This document shows positions 21,713-33,203 of a stretch of 64,000 nt of DNA, piece after piece. Source of the stretch: Opeltia flavorubescens (taxonomy: Eukaryota > Ascomycota > Lecanoromycetes > Teloschistales > Teloschistaceae); NCBI GenBank assembly GCA_000442125.1, contig KE546971.1, positions 870,583 through 934,582 of the forward strand. Direction: 5' to 3'. The notes below the pieces were generated by a model, which searched no databases, was not told the DNA's origin, and worked only from the letters and a program-made list of their open reading frames with translations. A program made the position numbers and the translations under genes. Within the stretch, counting starts at the first letter, position 1. The number at the start of each line of letters is the position of its first letter.

Positions 21713-24700
21713 ATGGCCGCTCCATCGACTTCGAGGCCCACAAAGGGCCCAGGGCATGGTGAAATGTCGGTTGGTAGCTTTAGGAGATTGGAGGAGATCG
21801 GCAAGGGGAGCTTTGCGACCGTCTACAAAGCAACCTACTCGGTAGGCAGCCTTGTCTCCATTAATCCCCTTTCGTCTCATCCCCTTCACAGTCCTTACCC
21901 CGTGGCACGCACTGCTACTGTTCTATCACAGACAAGAAACCTTGTCTCTGCGGTGCACAATGCTAAATCATACTCCTTACTGCAGAAGAAGCCCGGCTAT
22001 GTTGCAATCAAATCCGTTGATATGCACAAGCTTAACAAGAAGTTGAAAGAGAACCTCTACTCGGAAATTCATATCTTGAAGGGTCTTCACCATCCTCACA
22101 TTGTCGCCCTTATTGACTGCCAAGAGACGACCGCTCACATACATTTGGTAATGGAGTTTTGCCAGTTGGGTGACTTATCGTACTTTATCAAGAAACGAGA
22201 TACCCTTTCCCGGCACGAGGCAACGGCGGATATGATCAGAAAATACCCAAACCCTCCCGCTGGCGGTCTGAATGAGGTTGTGGTGCGGCATTTTCTCAAG
22301 CAGCTGGCCAGTGCTCTGGAGTTCCTCCGTGCGGGGAACTTCATCCACCGAGACGTGAAACCACAGAATCTACTCCTAGATCCGTCGCCGCTATTCTATG
22401 CAAAAGCCAAGCCAGAGACTGTACCATACGCTGCCCATGAAAAGTCTTTGATTCCTGTCACTGGTGTCGAGTCATTGCCTACATTGAAGATCGCAGACTT
22501 CGGTTTTGCACGATCCTTGCCGTCAACGTCCCTCGCTGAGACGCTTTGTGGCTCTCCTTTGTATATGGCCCCGGAGATCTTGCGATATGAAAAGTATGAT
22601 GCAAAGGCGGATCTTTGGTCGGTCGGTACCGTTTTGTACGAGATGATGGTTGGGAAGCCTCCTTTTCGCGCTTCCAACCATGTTGAATTGCTGCGGAAAA
22701 TTGAAAGAGGCGAGGATAGGATCAGGTTCCCCGAGGAAACGACGCTGAGCGATTCTATGAAGCGATTGATTCGACGACTCCTGAGGCGGAACCCGGTGGA
22801 ACGGATCAGTTTTTCTGATTTCTTCAACGACACGGTCATCAAAGACCAGATCCCTGGCTTGGTCGAAGAGGACAAGCCCACGGAGCTCTCACAATCGGCT
22901 GCAGAATTAGCAATCAGGGAGAGACGCTCATTTCAAGAGGATGGATCAAGCACACAGCAGTCGTCAGCAGCGGGTAAGGCCAGAGCTGGCGAAACAGCCC
23001 CTTTAAGCCAATCACCAAGACAGCGTGTTCGCCCGCACACGGATCAGCCCTCTGCGGCCAGGCAAGAGCAAGCAGGAGCTCACCAGCTTTCCGGTACACC
23101 ACCTCGAGCAACGACGGGTCAATTACGAACTATTGAGCGGCGCTCAGAGCCCTTGGGAGCAGGTCCAGAGGGACGAGAAAAGGCGCATCAACCTCGTAGA
23201 CCAAGCATTGTATCTCATGCTACCGCTCCAGCGCGACATGACACACAAGCATCGTCTCCACGTGGAGTGCCTGTTGCAGCGGTTCAGATGCAGAGACAAT
23301 CCAGTCGCAATTCAATATCGCCCCAAACGAATACACCGTCAAGAAGGCCGTCCCAACGCGAACGGCTTCCTTCCAAAAGAGAAGATCAAGCCGCACGAGA
23401 TGCCCGAGAAGCTCGTGAGCGTGCGGCTCAGGATGTTGCCTTCGAAAGAGATTATGTCCTGGTAGAAAAGCGGGCAGTGGAAGTCAACGCCTTTGCAGAC
23501 CAGCTAGCTACAGAACACGGAGGAATAAGCAAACCTCAGCAAGAAGCCCGTCGAGGGACGGTAGTCCGGAGAGCAACCACGCAAGGATCTCCGACAAGTG
23601 TCACTGGTGCTCAGGTAACACCTTCACGGGCAATGCAGCTGGTAAGTGGGAAAAGACCCGATCACTTGCACCATCGGCAAACTTCGTACGAACGGAGGAT
23701 CAACGATTCTACATCCGCTACGTCAGCGATCTCAAAAGCAATTAACATGGCCAGCGGGCGGCTTCTCAACATGGGCTTTTCACCTCCTCTCGGCTTTGGG
23801 CGAAGCGGACCGTCTCCGCCTACATATAATCCATTCCCAGCGTACCCAACAAACCAAGGCAGCATGTTGCTGATTGGGGACGGTGCAAAGGGCTCTCTAC
23901 CGCTGGACGAGGACTCCAAGGCTGTGTTGATAGTCGAAGACTCGGCATCAAGGAGCGACGTAGTTTATGGGTTTGCAGAGGTCAAATACAAGCAATTGGT
24001 CCCGATCGCTCCTTCCATGGACCAGGGCCTTGGGCTTCGTCAGGCAGGCATACCCGAAGGAGACGACAGCGCAGCCATCGCGACGGAAGATGAAGGCTTG
24101 ACGCCGGATGCTATTGTCACGCTTTCCGAAGAAGCTTTAGTATTATACGTGAAAGCACTCTCTCTACTTGCCAGATCGATGGATATTGCCGGTGCGTGGT
24201 GGGCAAGGAAAAACCGAGGCGGGATCGTAGACGAGGGAATATCTTCGAAGACGCAGACGAACGCTGCAGTAGGCAATCGTGTGAACAACGTGGTCCAATG
24301 GGTACGAAATCGATTCAACGAGGTGCTAGGTAAAGCCGAGTTTGTTCGCCTTAAGCTCATTGACGCTCAACAACAGCTTCCTCCGGATCACCCGAGTCAC
24401 CCTAGCAACCACCCCGCAGTATCCAAATCCATGCCAGCCATGGGGACGTCTGCAGACAATGTCGTCGTGAGCGTCGGCGTGACGGCAGAGAAGCTGATGT
24501 ATGATCGAGCATTGGAAATGAGTCGAGCTGCTGCGGTCAATGAGCTTGTAGGAGAGGATTTGCCTGGGTGCGAGATAGCATATATCACCGCTATACGTAT
24601 GCTTGAAGCTGTGTTGGAGGAGGACGATGAGTCTATCCAAAAGAAGCCCGTGCAAGCAGAGAAAGACTCGAAGAGTGTCGACGTGGATGAAGGTGCTGAG

Positions 24701-24984
24701 AGTGGGGTGGAAGCGGAGGATCGGAAGGTGGTACTGAAGAGTAAGCTGCAATTTTCTTCATCTTCCGTCTCAATGCTGACGGGGGTTTAGTGGTAACGAG
24801 TATACGAACACGGCTTGCGGCGCTGAAGAAGAAGATGCAAATCATTTCTAAGCGAACAAGCGTAGTCAATCAGCCAGTGCCGCACAGTTCCAATCCTTCC
24901 AATCCGCCTACGTCCACCCACGGCAACACTAACGTCCATGCATCTACGTCTCCTGCTGTCGCCGGTACTTCTCCTCGACGATAG
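21713..24984 (+). CDS. atg1: Atg1/ULK autophagy-initiating serine/threonine kinase
   Basis: Catalytic subunit of the Atg1-Atg13-Atg17 complex that starts autophagosome formation downstream of TORC1. Exons 21713-21841, 21986-24740 and 24791-24984 give 1025 residues. Kinase domain of about 24-330: glycine loop [10 protein letters not shown], lysine K52 in [15 protein letters not shown], the DFG motif and MAPEIL. A long disordered Ser/Pro/Arg linker follows. It contains the Atg8-interacting motif DYVLVEK at 532-538, which corresponds to the conserved yeast Atg1 motif. The C-terminal tandem MIT region, for Atg13 binding, lies at about 790-1000. Intron 1 is 144 nt, a multiple of three and stop-free, so an unspliced frame reads through it with 48 extra residues; homologues run directly from the glycine loop to KxxxYVAIK. 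A last intron (24741-24790) adds the conserved basic helix [12 protein letters not shown]. Without it the frame ends falsely at 24790. Confidence 0.93.
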
Positions 24985-25758
24985 TATATTACATTTGTTT
25001 CCCTTTAAGGTCTGCATTCGGCTCAGTCCTTTCTCCGAGACCTTTTACCACCGAGTCTATTTCGCTTTCTCCTCTATATTATAAAAACTTCCGCTATCTG
25101 CATTGCAGTCCTGGGCGCTGGCGCAACGGTACTTACATGAAAGACTTGGGCGTCGTCAAGGGCTTTCTCAAGTGACATGGGGCCGTCAATGTCTCCATTT
25201 CTTTTTTTCATTTCCTCTGTGGGTTCAGGCGCTTGGACAGCATGTGAGGCGTTTTGCATTTCTTGTAATTCGGTTATCGGCGGCTGCATTGGCATGGAGT
25301 ATCGGGTTTGAATGTTCACTGGGTAGCGTTGGGGTGTTACAAAGGCGGGTCCCTTTTTCCGCGTTCGAAGATGATCAGATTGCAAATATTTCAAGGCGTA
25401 GGGGTAGGGGGTGGCTGGTGACTCCTGCTGTATCTAGATACCCAGGATATTGTTGAATGAATGAAAGGAATATGTGAAATTACCGTAAAATCTGGGCTGT
25501 TGTCTCCATTCCTTATTGCTGAATCGCGTCGAAACCGAAGCAGTGACTGCAATTTACCGACTGAGCATTGTCTAAGGATATTTACACAAATAAGGCAAAA
25601 TGAAAATAGACGATGTTTCTCACGGTGGATGTTGAGACCATCGTCAACAATGATATTCTTACAGGATGAACCAGAGAGATCAATATCTAGGTATGTTACT
25701 TTTGACCATGGAGGTAAACCATGTATCTACATGTCTCGACGATGATAAGAACCCTCAT
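24985..25758. other. Region between atg1 and the M1 aminopeptidase 3' ends
   Basis: 774 bp between two convergent genes. It holds a candidate small minus-strand gene (25295-25023) and about 460 bp of moderately AT-rich sequence upstream of it with no recognised feature. Confidence 0.5.
25023..25295 (-). CDS. Candidate small hypothetical protein, exon structure uncertain
   Basis: An ATG at 25295 opens 53 hydrophilic codons rich in E, P, A, K and M, including EAPEPTEEM-like and DIDGPMSLEKALDDAQVF text that looks more like a real protein than its surroundings (residues 20-52). The frame reaches a perfect GTAAGT donor at 25136. Two endings are possible. One uses an acceptor at 25074, an intron of 63 nt and a basic tail of 16 residues with stop at 25023. 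The other uses a nearer AG and ends at 25074 after a few codons. I do not recognise the family. It would lie tail-to-tail with atg1 and upstream of the 3' end of the aminopeptidase gene. A chance ORF cannot be excluded. Confidence 0.35.
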
Positions 25759-28714
25759 CTATAGCTTCCCCCCATCTTTCAAAACCCCCTCCCTCCTCAA
25801 CCACTCCTCCACATCCCCCTTATCCCTCGCCAGCCACTTCGCCTTTGCTCTCACCGTATCGCAACTCTGCTCCAGCGCCCTGTCAAAGCCCTTGGTACTC
25901 CTCCCCTTGAACCATTCCTGCACCTCCTGCAACTGCTCCTCGGACGTGAACCCACTCGTACACATTTGAACAACATTACTCAGCATCGTCAGGCCAGGCG
26001 GGCACTTCTTTTCAATTTCCTCCCAGTTGGCCGTCATCCATTTCCAGAGGCCTTCGATGCCTTGCGCTTCATTACGCAGACCAGCGAGGGGAAGATAGAC
26101 GTCTTGGTTCTTGACATGGTCGGAGAGGGCTAGGGAGAGCGAGCGTTGGATGAGGTCGGGGCTGTCGACGCGGCCGAGGCTGCGAAGCGCGGTGTTGCGC
26201 TCGTCGGCGTCACTGGCGGTTTGGTATTCATTCAATATGGCGTCGTACTCTTCCTTTCCACCATTGCGAAGGGCAATGGCATATACACTGCCTCTAATAT
26301 TTGGGTGAATGGCGGATCTGTCGCCGGATTTGAATTTGGCGAACATTTCTTGGGCGACTTTGATGATTTGTTCGTCACCAGCGAGACCAGCGCTACCAAA
26401 GAGAAGCGCTTTGAACTGAGCTTGAATGTGGTCTTCATCAGACGTGAAGGTCCAGCCTTTGCTGTGAGCCTGCGAGCTGACGAGTGAGCGTTGAAAGGAT
26501 TTAAGCGCATTGCGAACAGGTTCGGGTTCGAAAACCCAGGCGGAGCGGATGCTGGAGATGCGAGACAGAATCTCACTCCAAACCACAAACTCAGGTTCGG
26601 ATTGGAAGCTTTTGACCAGCGAGAGGATACCGGATGTCTTCCCGTAGCCGGAGGAGGCTAAAGCCCCGGCGTCTGCAATCATACCAGCTCTGTCTTCAAC
26701 GGTGAGCAGGCCTTGCTTAGCTGCCTGGCCAAGCTTTTCGAGTCTCTCTGGAGAGTATAACGTTCGGTAGATACCCGAGTGGTCTGCGTTGAGTTTAAAG
26801 AAATCCGAGTCGGGTATTTCGAATTCCTGTTCTCTATCAGATAAAGTTAGGTCCTCATTGACCCCGTCTTTTGTCCTAAGACCGAGGAAGACGGGGAATA
26901 GTGTCTTATCCTCCTCTGGCTTCACATCAGCTGTCCTCAGGAAACGGTTTTGTTTCACCTTGATGGTGTTCGAGCCTGCCTTCTCGTTGACGGTCACGAC
27001 GGGATAGCCTATATTCTTCGTCCAAATGTTCATTATCTTCTCGACCGGTTTTCCGCTTGCGTCGCTCAGTGCAGCCCACAGGTCCTCTGTCTTAGTGTTG
27101 CCGTACGCGTGCTTTTTGAGATACCTCCTGATGCCCTCCATGAATGTCTCTTCTCCTAGGTATTTAGAGATCATTCGTAGAACACAAGATCCTTTGGCGT
27201 ACGATATTGAGTCGAAGATCTGGTTGATCTCATCTGCGCGTTTGACTGGCACTTCGATTGGGTGACTACTGCGAAGAGAGTCCAGGGACAAAGCACCTTG
27301 AAGAGTGTCCGCCACATAGCTCTGCCATACCTTCCATTCTGGGTAGAATTTGTTGCATGAATACCAGGACATCCATGTGGCAAACCCCTCGTTGAGCCAT
27401 AACCCTTCCCAAAAATCCATTGTGACCAGGTTACCGAACCATTGATGCGCCAACTCGTGTTGGACTACTTCGGCGATCCTCTCTTTTGTCGAAGCTCCGC
27501 TCGTTTTAGCATCAAAAAGTAGGTCCACAACTCTATACGTAATGAGGCCCCAGTTCTCCATTGCACCTGCGCTGAAGTCTGGGATAGCAACCATGTCCAT
27601 CTTCGGTAGTGGGAACTTGCTATCAAATGTCTTTTCGTAGAAATCCAAAGTCTTCGCGGCAAGATCCAGCGAAAAGCGGCCATGCTCAATATCTTTATCA
27701 GGAGTAGCGAAAACTCGTATGGGAACTCTGAAATCATTGGTCTCCACGCATTTGAGCTCGCCAACAATGAACGCAAGCAAATATGTGGACATCAGCGGAG
27801 TCTTCCTGAAAGTTACGGCCTTCTTCTTGGTGCCCCCGGTTTTTGATTCAACCTCTTTCTCTGAGACTTGATCCATGTTGCTAAGGCAGGTAAGATGCTT
27901 GTCAGCTACCAAGGTGATGGTGTATTCAGCTTTCAATGCCGGTTCATCGAAGCAAGGAAATGCTCGTCTGGCATCCGTGGGCTCCATCTGAGTTGTAGCC
28001 AAATATTTCGTTGCTCCATCCTGCTTGAATGAAGACCGATAAAAGCCCGCCATTTTATCGTTAAGCTGTCCGGTAAAAGTTTGAGTAAGCTGAGCTTGAG
28101 AGCCTGCGGGAATAGACTTGTCGAAGGAGATTGTTGCGACTTGAGCTTCTTCATTATAGGCAAGCTTCGGTGCTGATGAGATTTGGTTACCGTCTACTGA
28201 GATAGTTGTGGAGTGGATATCTATCTCAAGACTATTGAGGGATATAGATTGGGTGTCTTCCTTGACCTCGAGGCTGTATGAGGGACGGTGAGCAAGGCTT
28301 TCTTCAAAGTCGATCAATCTTGACCATATTTCAAACCACGTACTCAATGATCACCTTCCCTTCGTAGCTGAACTTCTTAAAATTTGGTTCCAGGGTGAGG
28401 TCGTAGTGTAAAGGCTTCACATTCGTCGGCAGCACTTCTCGCCCCTTGGAGAGGTCCATACTTCCGCTTGAGATACCATCTTTTCCCCTGCACATATTTC
28501 GGTTGTAGGAACAATATCTCACGGTGTAGGACGAAAATTTGGGTCGTATGTATTCAGTGCTTTGTAAAGGCTTGCAAGCTATCGAACAAATACCTAACCT
28601 TTGGACAGGGTGTTTGTGAATCTGAGTAGGAACTGGGAACTTCTTGTAGGATTGAGCTAGTTGCTTTGCATTGCTCAGTAAGGGTCTGCTAGAAAACTTG
28701 ACCGTATGAAGCAT
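25759..28714 (-). CDS. aap1: M1-family zinc aminopeptidase (Aap1/Ape2 type)
   Basis: Metallo-aminopeptidase that removes N-terminal residues from peptides. Exon 1 is 28714-28337 and exon 2 is 28266-25759, about 961 residues. Seen: the substrate-binding GAMENWG motif, the zinc site HELAH starting at His396, and the second glutamate in NEGFATW 18 residues on, all standard for M1. The C-terminal half matches the ERAP1-like helical domain. The first 75 residues hold almost no acidic residue and are rich in R, K, S and H, like a mitochondrial presequence. An internal Met just before SKGREVLPTNVKPLHYDLTLEP matches the usual cytosolic start. The intron is awkward: the best acceptor (CATACAG, before 28273) fits no donor phase, so I use a GAG acceptor six bases further on; one codon of uncertainty remains. 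Family assignment is firm. Confidence 0.9.
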
Positions 28715-29479
28715 GGGACACAAGTCACTGACGACCGATCAGCGGAAGAAGCATGTAACTTGAGGTTCACTAGTCTCCTGGCAATGACGAGGTAAAGCAA
28801 CCCAATAGTGGTTGAACCAAACTGGAAGGTGACACTTAGCGAGTACGCTAAATAGTGGGCCCGCCTTTTCCGCTCCCTCGTTCCGAAGTTGTTCTTAGTC
28901 CTCCACGATTGCAACGCATCTACCTCATTTTGCAAAATCGGTGGTTTATGCTCTTTGAATGACATAGATTTAAAAAAAAACAGAGTTCCTTTCTTGTTGG
29001 AGTGGCTGATTTTTTCACTTGACAGTTAGGAGTATTACAGTAATGTAAAACTCAAGCTTTAAGACTCAGATAAGTCTAACACATTATCCGTCACGCAAGT
29101 CAAGTCCTCCCAGCAAAGGCGCTATCTCCATCATCTTGCTGGCTGTTCTTTGCCATCAGGCAATACTTGCTAAAGTAATTCGCCACAAGTTTGAGACGGT
29201 TGCCGTCTTCTCAATCGGTTTATCGCCATAAGAAGTTGGCTACAATGGTGGAATCTTCAATATGTCTTGAAATGTATCGTCGACCTCCATGATTCTGAGA
29301 ACAATGTTGTGTCTTCAATGATTTGACATGCATTACCGATTTCCAGGATCTGCCCCTCTCAGTAAACGCCGAACTCTCGACATGCTTAACACCCATACCA
29401 TCGCTATGCCATTGATTTTACCTCAAATCGACTCCGTGATATGCATTTTATCAAGAATTTCAGCGAGCAAGGCCACATT
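28715..29479. other. Intergenic region between aap1 and the mL59 gene
   Basis: 765 bp upstream of aap1 and downstream of mL59, both on the minus strand. It includes an A9 run at 28973-28981 and no protein-like ORF. It is probably the aap1 promoter plus the mL59 3' UTR. Confidence 0.5.
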
Positions 29480-30099
29480 TCACTTTGGGAACTTCTTCCA
29501 ACCACGACCGTGCCCAAGCTGAAAATAAGATTAACTTCAAGCCATGCGACGAATTTAAACAGAGGTCTTACCTGTTTCCATTGCTGAACTAAGGCTGGCA
29601 TGCCTAACATGGCCTGTCTCCTCCTTTCAAGCCTACTCTTCATCGTCCGCTCCCAAGCTTTGCCTTTCACCCTTTGGCCCACCCCAGTGCCCTTGACACG
29701 GAGGCCTTGCTCTTCTCGCCTCTTTCTTCCCTCCTCAGAGCCCTTGGTGGTATAAGGTAGAAGATCCTCTACACCATTGGCTTTTGCTAATTTCACGATA
29801 TCCGCCTGTCTTCTTCGTGAGTAGACTGGGTCGTGCCATCTACCTGTCTCAGGGTGTTTGTGGAATTTGAACGGGTTTGGATAATCTGAAGGAGCGAGTA
29901 GGGTATTTGCAGTCGGGTCCGCTATGTCATCGGCATTTTGATTAGGCGAGGGGGTTCCTATTGACATGGCAATAGAATCCGTGACAGCATTGTGCTGGAT
30001 TGTTGCTGGCCGAAGGGTGGGAGGATAACGGGAGAAGAATTTGAGTAGTTTGACTGGTAACGTCTGTGCGACTTTCACATACTCTAGCTGTTGCGCCAT
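29480..30099 (-). CDS. mrpl25: Mitochondrial large-subunit ribosomal protein mL59 (MRPL25)
   Basis: Fungal-specific protein of the mitochondrial 54S subunit. Exon 1 is 30099-29572 and exon 2 is 29518-29480, joined in phase 0 through a 53-nt intron, giving 188 residues. Diagnostic text: YVKVAQTLPVKLLKFFSRYPP at the N-terminus, then NPFKFHKHPETGRWHDPVYS, RRRQADIVKLAKANGVEDLLP and GLRVKGTGVGQRVKGKAWE. The tiny last exon supplies the conserved basic end LGHGRGWKKFPK. Without splicing the frame would run on into an unrelated 40-residue tail. The start is the ATG before AQQLEYVKV; the longer frame upstream lacks an ATG. It is divergent from prp28, with only 199 bp between starts, so the two probably share a promoter. 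Confidence 0.92.
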
Positions 30100-30298
30100 A
30101 CTCGTGAGGCCAAGCACAAATACATTTGATTGTTTGAAGAAACATCAGAGATGTCAAACGCCGCTTACTAATCAATAGCAGCTGTTCCCGTGGCCAATCA
30201 GAAGAAGATAATGATAGCGCAATATTAATGAGATTGAGTCTGGGGTTATCTTCTGCGTTCAGCATATGATACACCATCACAGTCTCGACAGACTTACG
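30100..30298. promoter_or_regulatory. Compact bidirectional promoter mL59/prp28
   Basis: 199 bp separate the two divergent start codons, so both core promoters and leaders must fit here. No specific element is recognised. Confidence 0.6.
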
Positions 30299-32840
30299 AT
30301 GAACACGATACCCCCTCCACCTCCGCCAGAACAACAAGCTCCGCCGCCGCCTCCAGAAGAATTCCCTCCACCACCCCCGCCGACCGTCGACACAGAGCAG
30401 CCGCCTCCACCACCGTCACACGTGAAGAAAAAGGCTAAGCAAGGATGGGGCACCTCGAACTTTAAACAGCCTTTAAGTGTTGAGGATATCCTACGGAAGA
30501 AAAGAGAGTCGGATGAGGCAGCCTCAAAAGTATGAAACCCCCCCTCTAATCGCTGTGTCATGTATTCACACTGCATTCTCTAGTGCGCGGCTTCGTACTG
30601 ACGAACTTCGTGACAATCTAGCCCAAATTCTTGTCTAAATCTCAGCGTGAGAAGTTAGCGCTGGAAAGAAGAGTAAAGGAGGTCCAAGAAGAAAAGCGCC
30701 AGAATGACAACAACGCTCCAGTGTCCAAGGCGGAATCGAATGGCATCAATGGGACCACGCAACACGCTGTCAGAAATGGCGTGAAATCTTCTACATCGAT
30801 TACTAATGGTGTCAATGGCTTTGCTCGCCCTGCTATACCTACTGGACCTCGGGCTTTGCGTACGGGCGAAATCCCCACCGGTCCAGCAGCTATGCGTGCA
30901 TCTCAGGCTTCCCAGCCGAACCATGGCTACGACCTGAATCCCCCTTCTCCTCCTCGGTCAGGATCTAACCCTGTCCCGAAAAACAAAGATCCGAAGCGAC
31001 CAGCTGTGGAAGAGGCTCAGCAAAATCTGATACGTCAAAGATACATGGGTGCTGATCAAAATCAGTCAACATTCTCGGCCAAGAAAAAGCGTAGGCGAAC
31101 GACTGAAAAGAAATTCAATTTCGAGTGGAACGCAGAAGAAGATACGAGTCCAGACTACAACCCGCTCTATCAAGCTCGTGCCGAAGCAAACTTTTATGGG
31201 CGTGGTCACCTGGGTGGCTTTGCGGAAGACCTCGCGGATGACGTGGCTCGTAAGTATGCACGTGCCTTGGAAGAAAGAGATAAGGAATCGGGCAGCGCAC
31301 GAGCAAAGGAAATGATGGAGATGGAGCGTAGGAGAAGGGAGGAAGGAGGCAGGAACTCCTTGGACAAACATTGGAGCGAAAAGAAGCTGGAGCTCATGCG
31401 TGAGAGAGATTGGCGCATATTCAAAGAAGACTTCAACATCAGTACGAAAGGAGGAGCGATCCCGAATCCTATGCGCTCTTGGGCAGAATCCAATTTGCCC
31501 AAAAAGCTACTTGATGTTGTTGATCAAGTTGGCTATACCGAACCATCTGCAGTTCAACGTGCTGCTATTCCGATCGCACTTCAGTCGAGAGATCTTATAG
31601 GTGTTGCTGTTACTGGCTCGGGTAAGACAGCCGCATTTCTCCTGCCTCTCCTCGTGTACATCTCCGAACTACCAGCGCTCAACGAATTATCCAAAAATGA
31701 TGGTCCCTATGCGATTATCCTGGCGCCGACTCGCGAATTAGCTCAGCAGATCGAGATCGAAGCAAGAAAATTTGCAACACCACTCGGCTTCACTTGTGTA
31801 AGTATTGTCGGCGGTCATTCCTTGGAGGAGCAAGCTTATAATCTGCGCGATGGGGCTGAAATCATCATTGCCACGCCGGGACGATTGGTGGACTGCATTG
31901 AGCGCCGAGTTCTTGTGCTTGGGCAGTGTTGTTACGTGATCATGGATGAAGCTGACAGGATGATTGATCTTGGTTTTGAAGAGCCAGTCAATAAGATTCT
32001 GGACGCTCTCCCTGTCGCTAACATGAAGCCCGATTCAGAGGACGCTGAGAATGCACTAGTCATGAGCCAACACCTGGGGGGCAAAGACCGCTACCGCCAA
32101 ACCATGATGTACACGGCCACGATGCCTTCTGCTGTCGAGCGGATAGCCAGGAAGTATCTCCGTAGGCCTGCTATCGTGACCATAGGCAATGTGGGAGAAG
32201 CTGTCGAGACAGTTGAGCAACGGGTCGAGTTTGTGGCCGGCGAAGACAAGAGGAAGAAGCGTCTCGGTGAACTCCTCTCTTCTCGAGAGTTCCACCCTCC
32301 TATCATCGTGTTCGTCAACATCAAGAGGAATTGCGATGCTGTCGCCAGAGACATCAAGCATATGGGATTCTCCTCTGTCACTCTTCATGGTGGGAAAACT
32401 CAAGAACAAAGAGAAGCTGCATTAGCTTCCCTTCGCACTAATAACACCGATGTACTCGTTGCCACGGATCTTGCAGGGAGAGGTATCGATGTTCCTGATG
32501 TCAGCCTCGTTGTCAATTTCAACATGGCCTCGAGTATAGAAAGTTATACGCATCGTATTGGCCGTACCGGAAGAGCTGGCAAGAGCGGTGTTGCGATCAC
32601 GTTTCTTGGGAATGAAGATTCTGACGTGATGTATGTTTGGTACCTTCCATTTGCTAAGCTATCGCTAATTCTTTGCCCTCTAGGTATGATTTGAAACAGA
32701 TGCTCATCAAATCGTCCATTTCCAGAGTTCCGGAGGAACTGCGTAAACATGAAGCTGCGCAACAAAAGTCCACCAAAGGCTCAGGGCAGAAGAAGATAGA
32801 AGATAGTAGTGGCTTCGCTGGCAAAGGTGGATGGCAATGA
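30299..32840 (+). CDS. prp28: DEAD-box RNA helicase Prp28
   Basis: Spliceosomal ATPase that displaces U1 snRNA from the 5' splice site so that U6 can pair there. Exons 30299-30529, 30622-32630 and 32684-32840 give 798 residues with phases consistent. Residues 4-45 are a run of proline blocks. KPKFLSKSQREKLALERR and the charged region to about 380 are typical of Prp28/DDX23. Helicase motifs follow in order: SAVQRAAIP (Q motif region), AVTGSGKT near 406, APTRELAQQ, TPGRL, DEAD near 519, TAT in place of the usual SAT, VATDLAGRGID and HRIGRTGRAG. The last exon ends in GFAGKGGWQ. The protein starts at the ATG at 30299; an in-frame ATA-like extension upstream is not credible. It lies 363 bp before prp39 on the same strand. 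Confidence 0.95.
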
Positions 32841-33203
32841 ACCAACAAATAGCTTTCCCATGTAGGCAACCGACAATTACTAAGAATGGCAATGCTTACC
32901 AAAATCAAATAAAGTAATAATGTTATATCTTGTGGCGTTAATACCTGCTCTCGAACATACAGGATAGAATAATAATCACGTGACTTCAATCCCACCGGCG
33001 CTTTTAGACAGGCGCGCGCGGCTGACGTAGAGTTCGAACTTTCAGCCAAGCTACCCTACTTACCATGCTCTTTAAATTATCCCAAATCACCAGTCATACG
33101 TCTCTCATCGTAGATTTCGCTCCCTAAAGTCTCGCATTTTCTAGTGGATAAGGATCTCCTATTCGGAATCAAACTTCTACGCGAGGCATACGGTTGCAAC
33201 ATC
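32841..33203. other. Intergenic region prp28/prp39
   Basis: 363 bp. It contains a CACGTGAC E-box-like site at 32977-32984 and an alternating GC tract near 33012-33020. It presumably holds the prp28 terminator and the prp39 promoter. Confidence 0.5.

Noticed and set aside
25110-25135. tRNA-like GGCGCTGGCGCAACGGTA text
   Set aside because: No B box, acceptor stem or anticodon arm can be formed around it.
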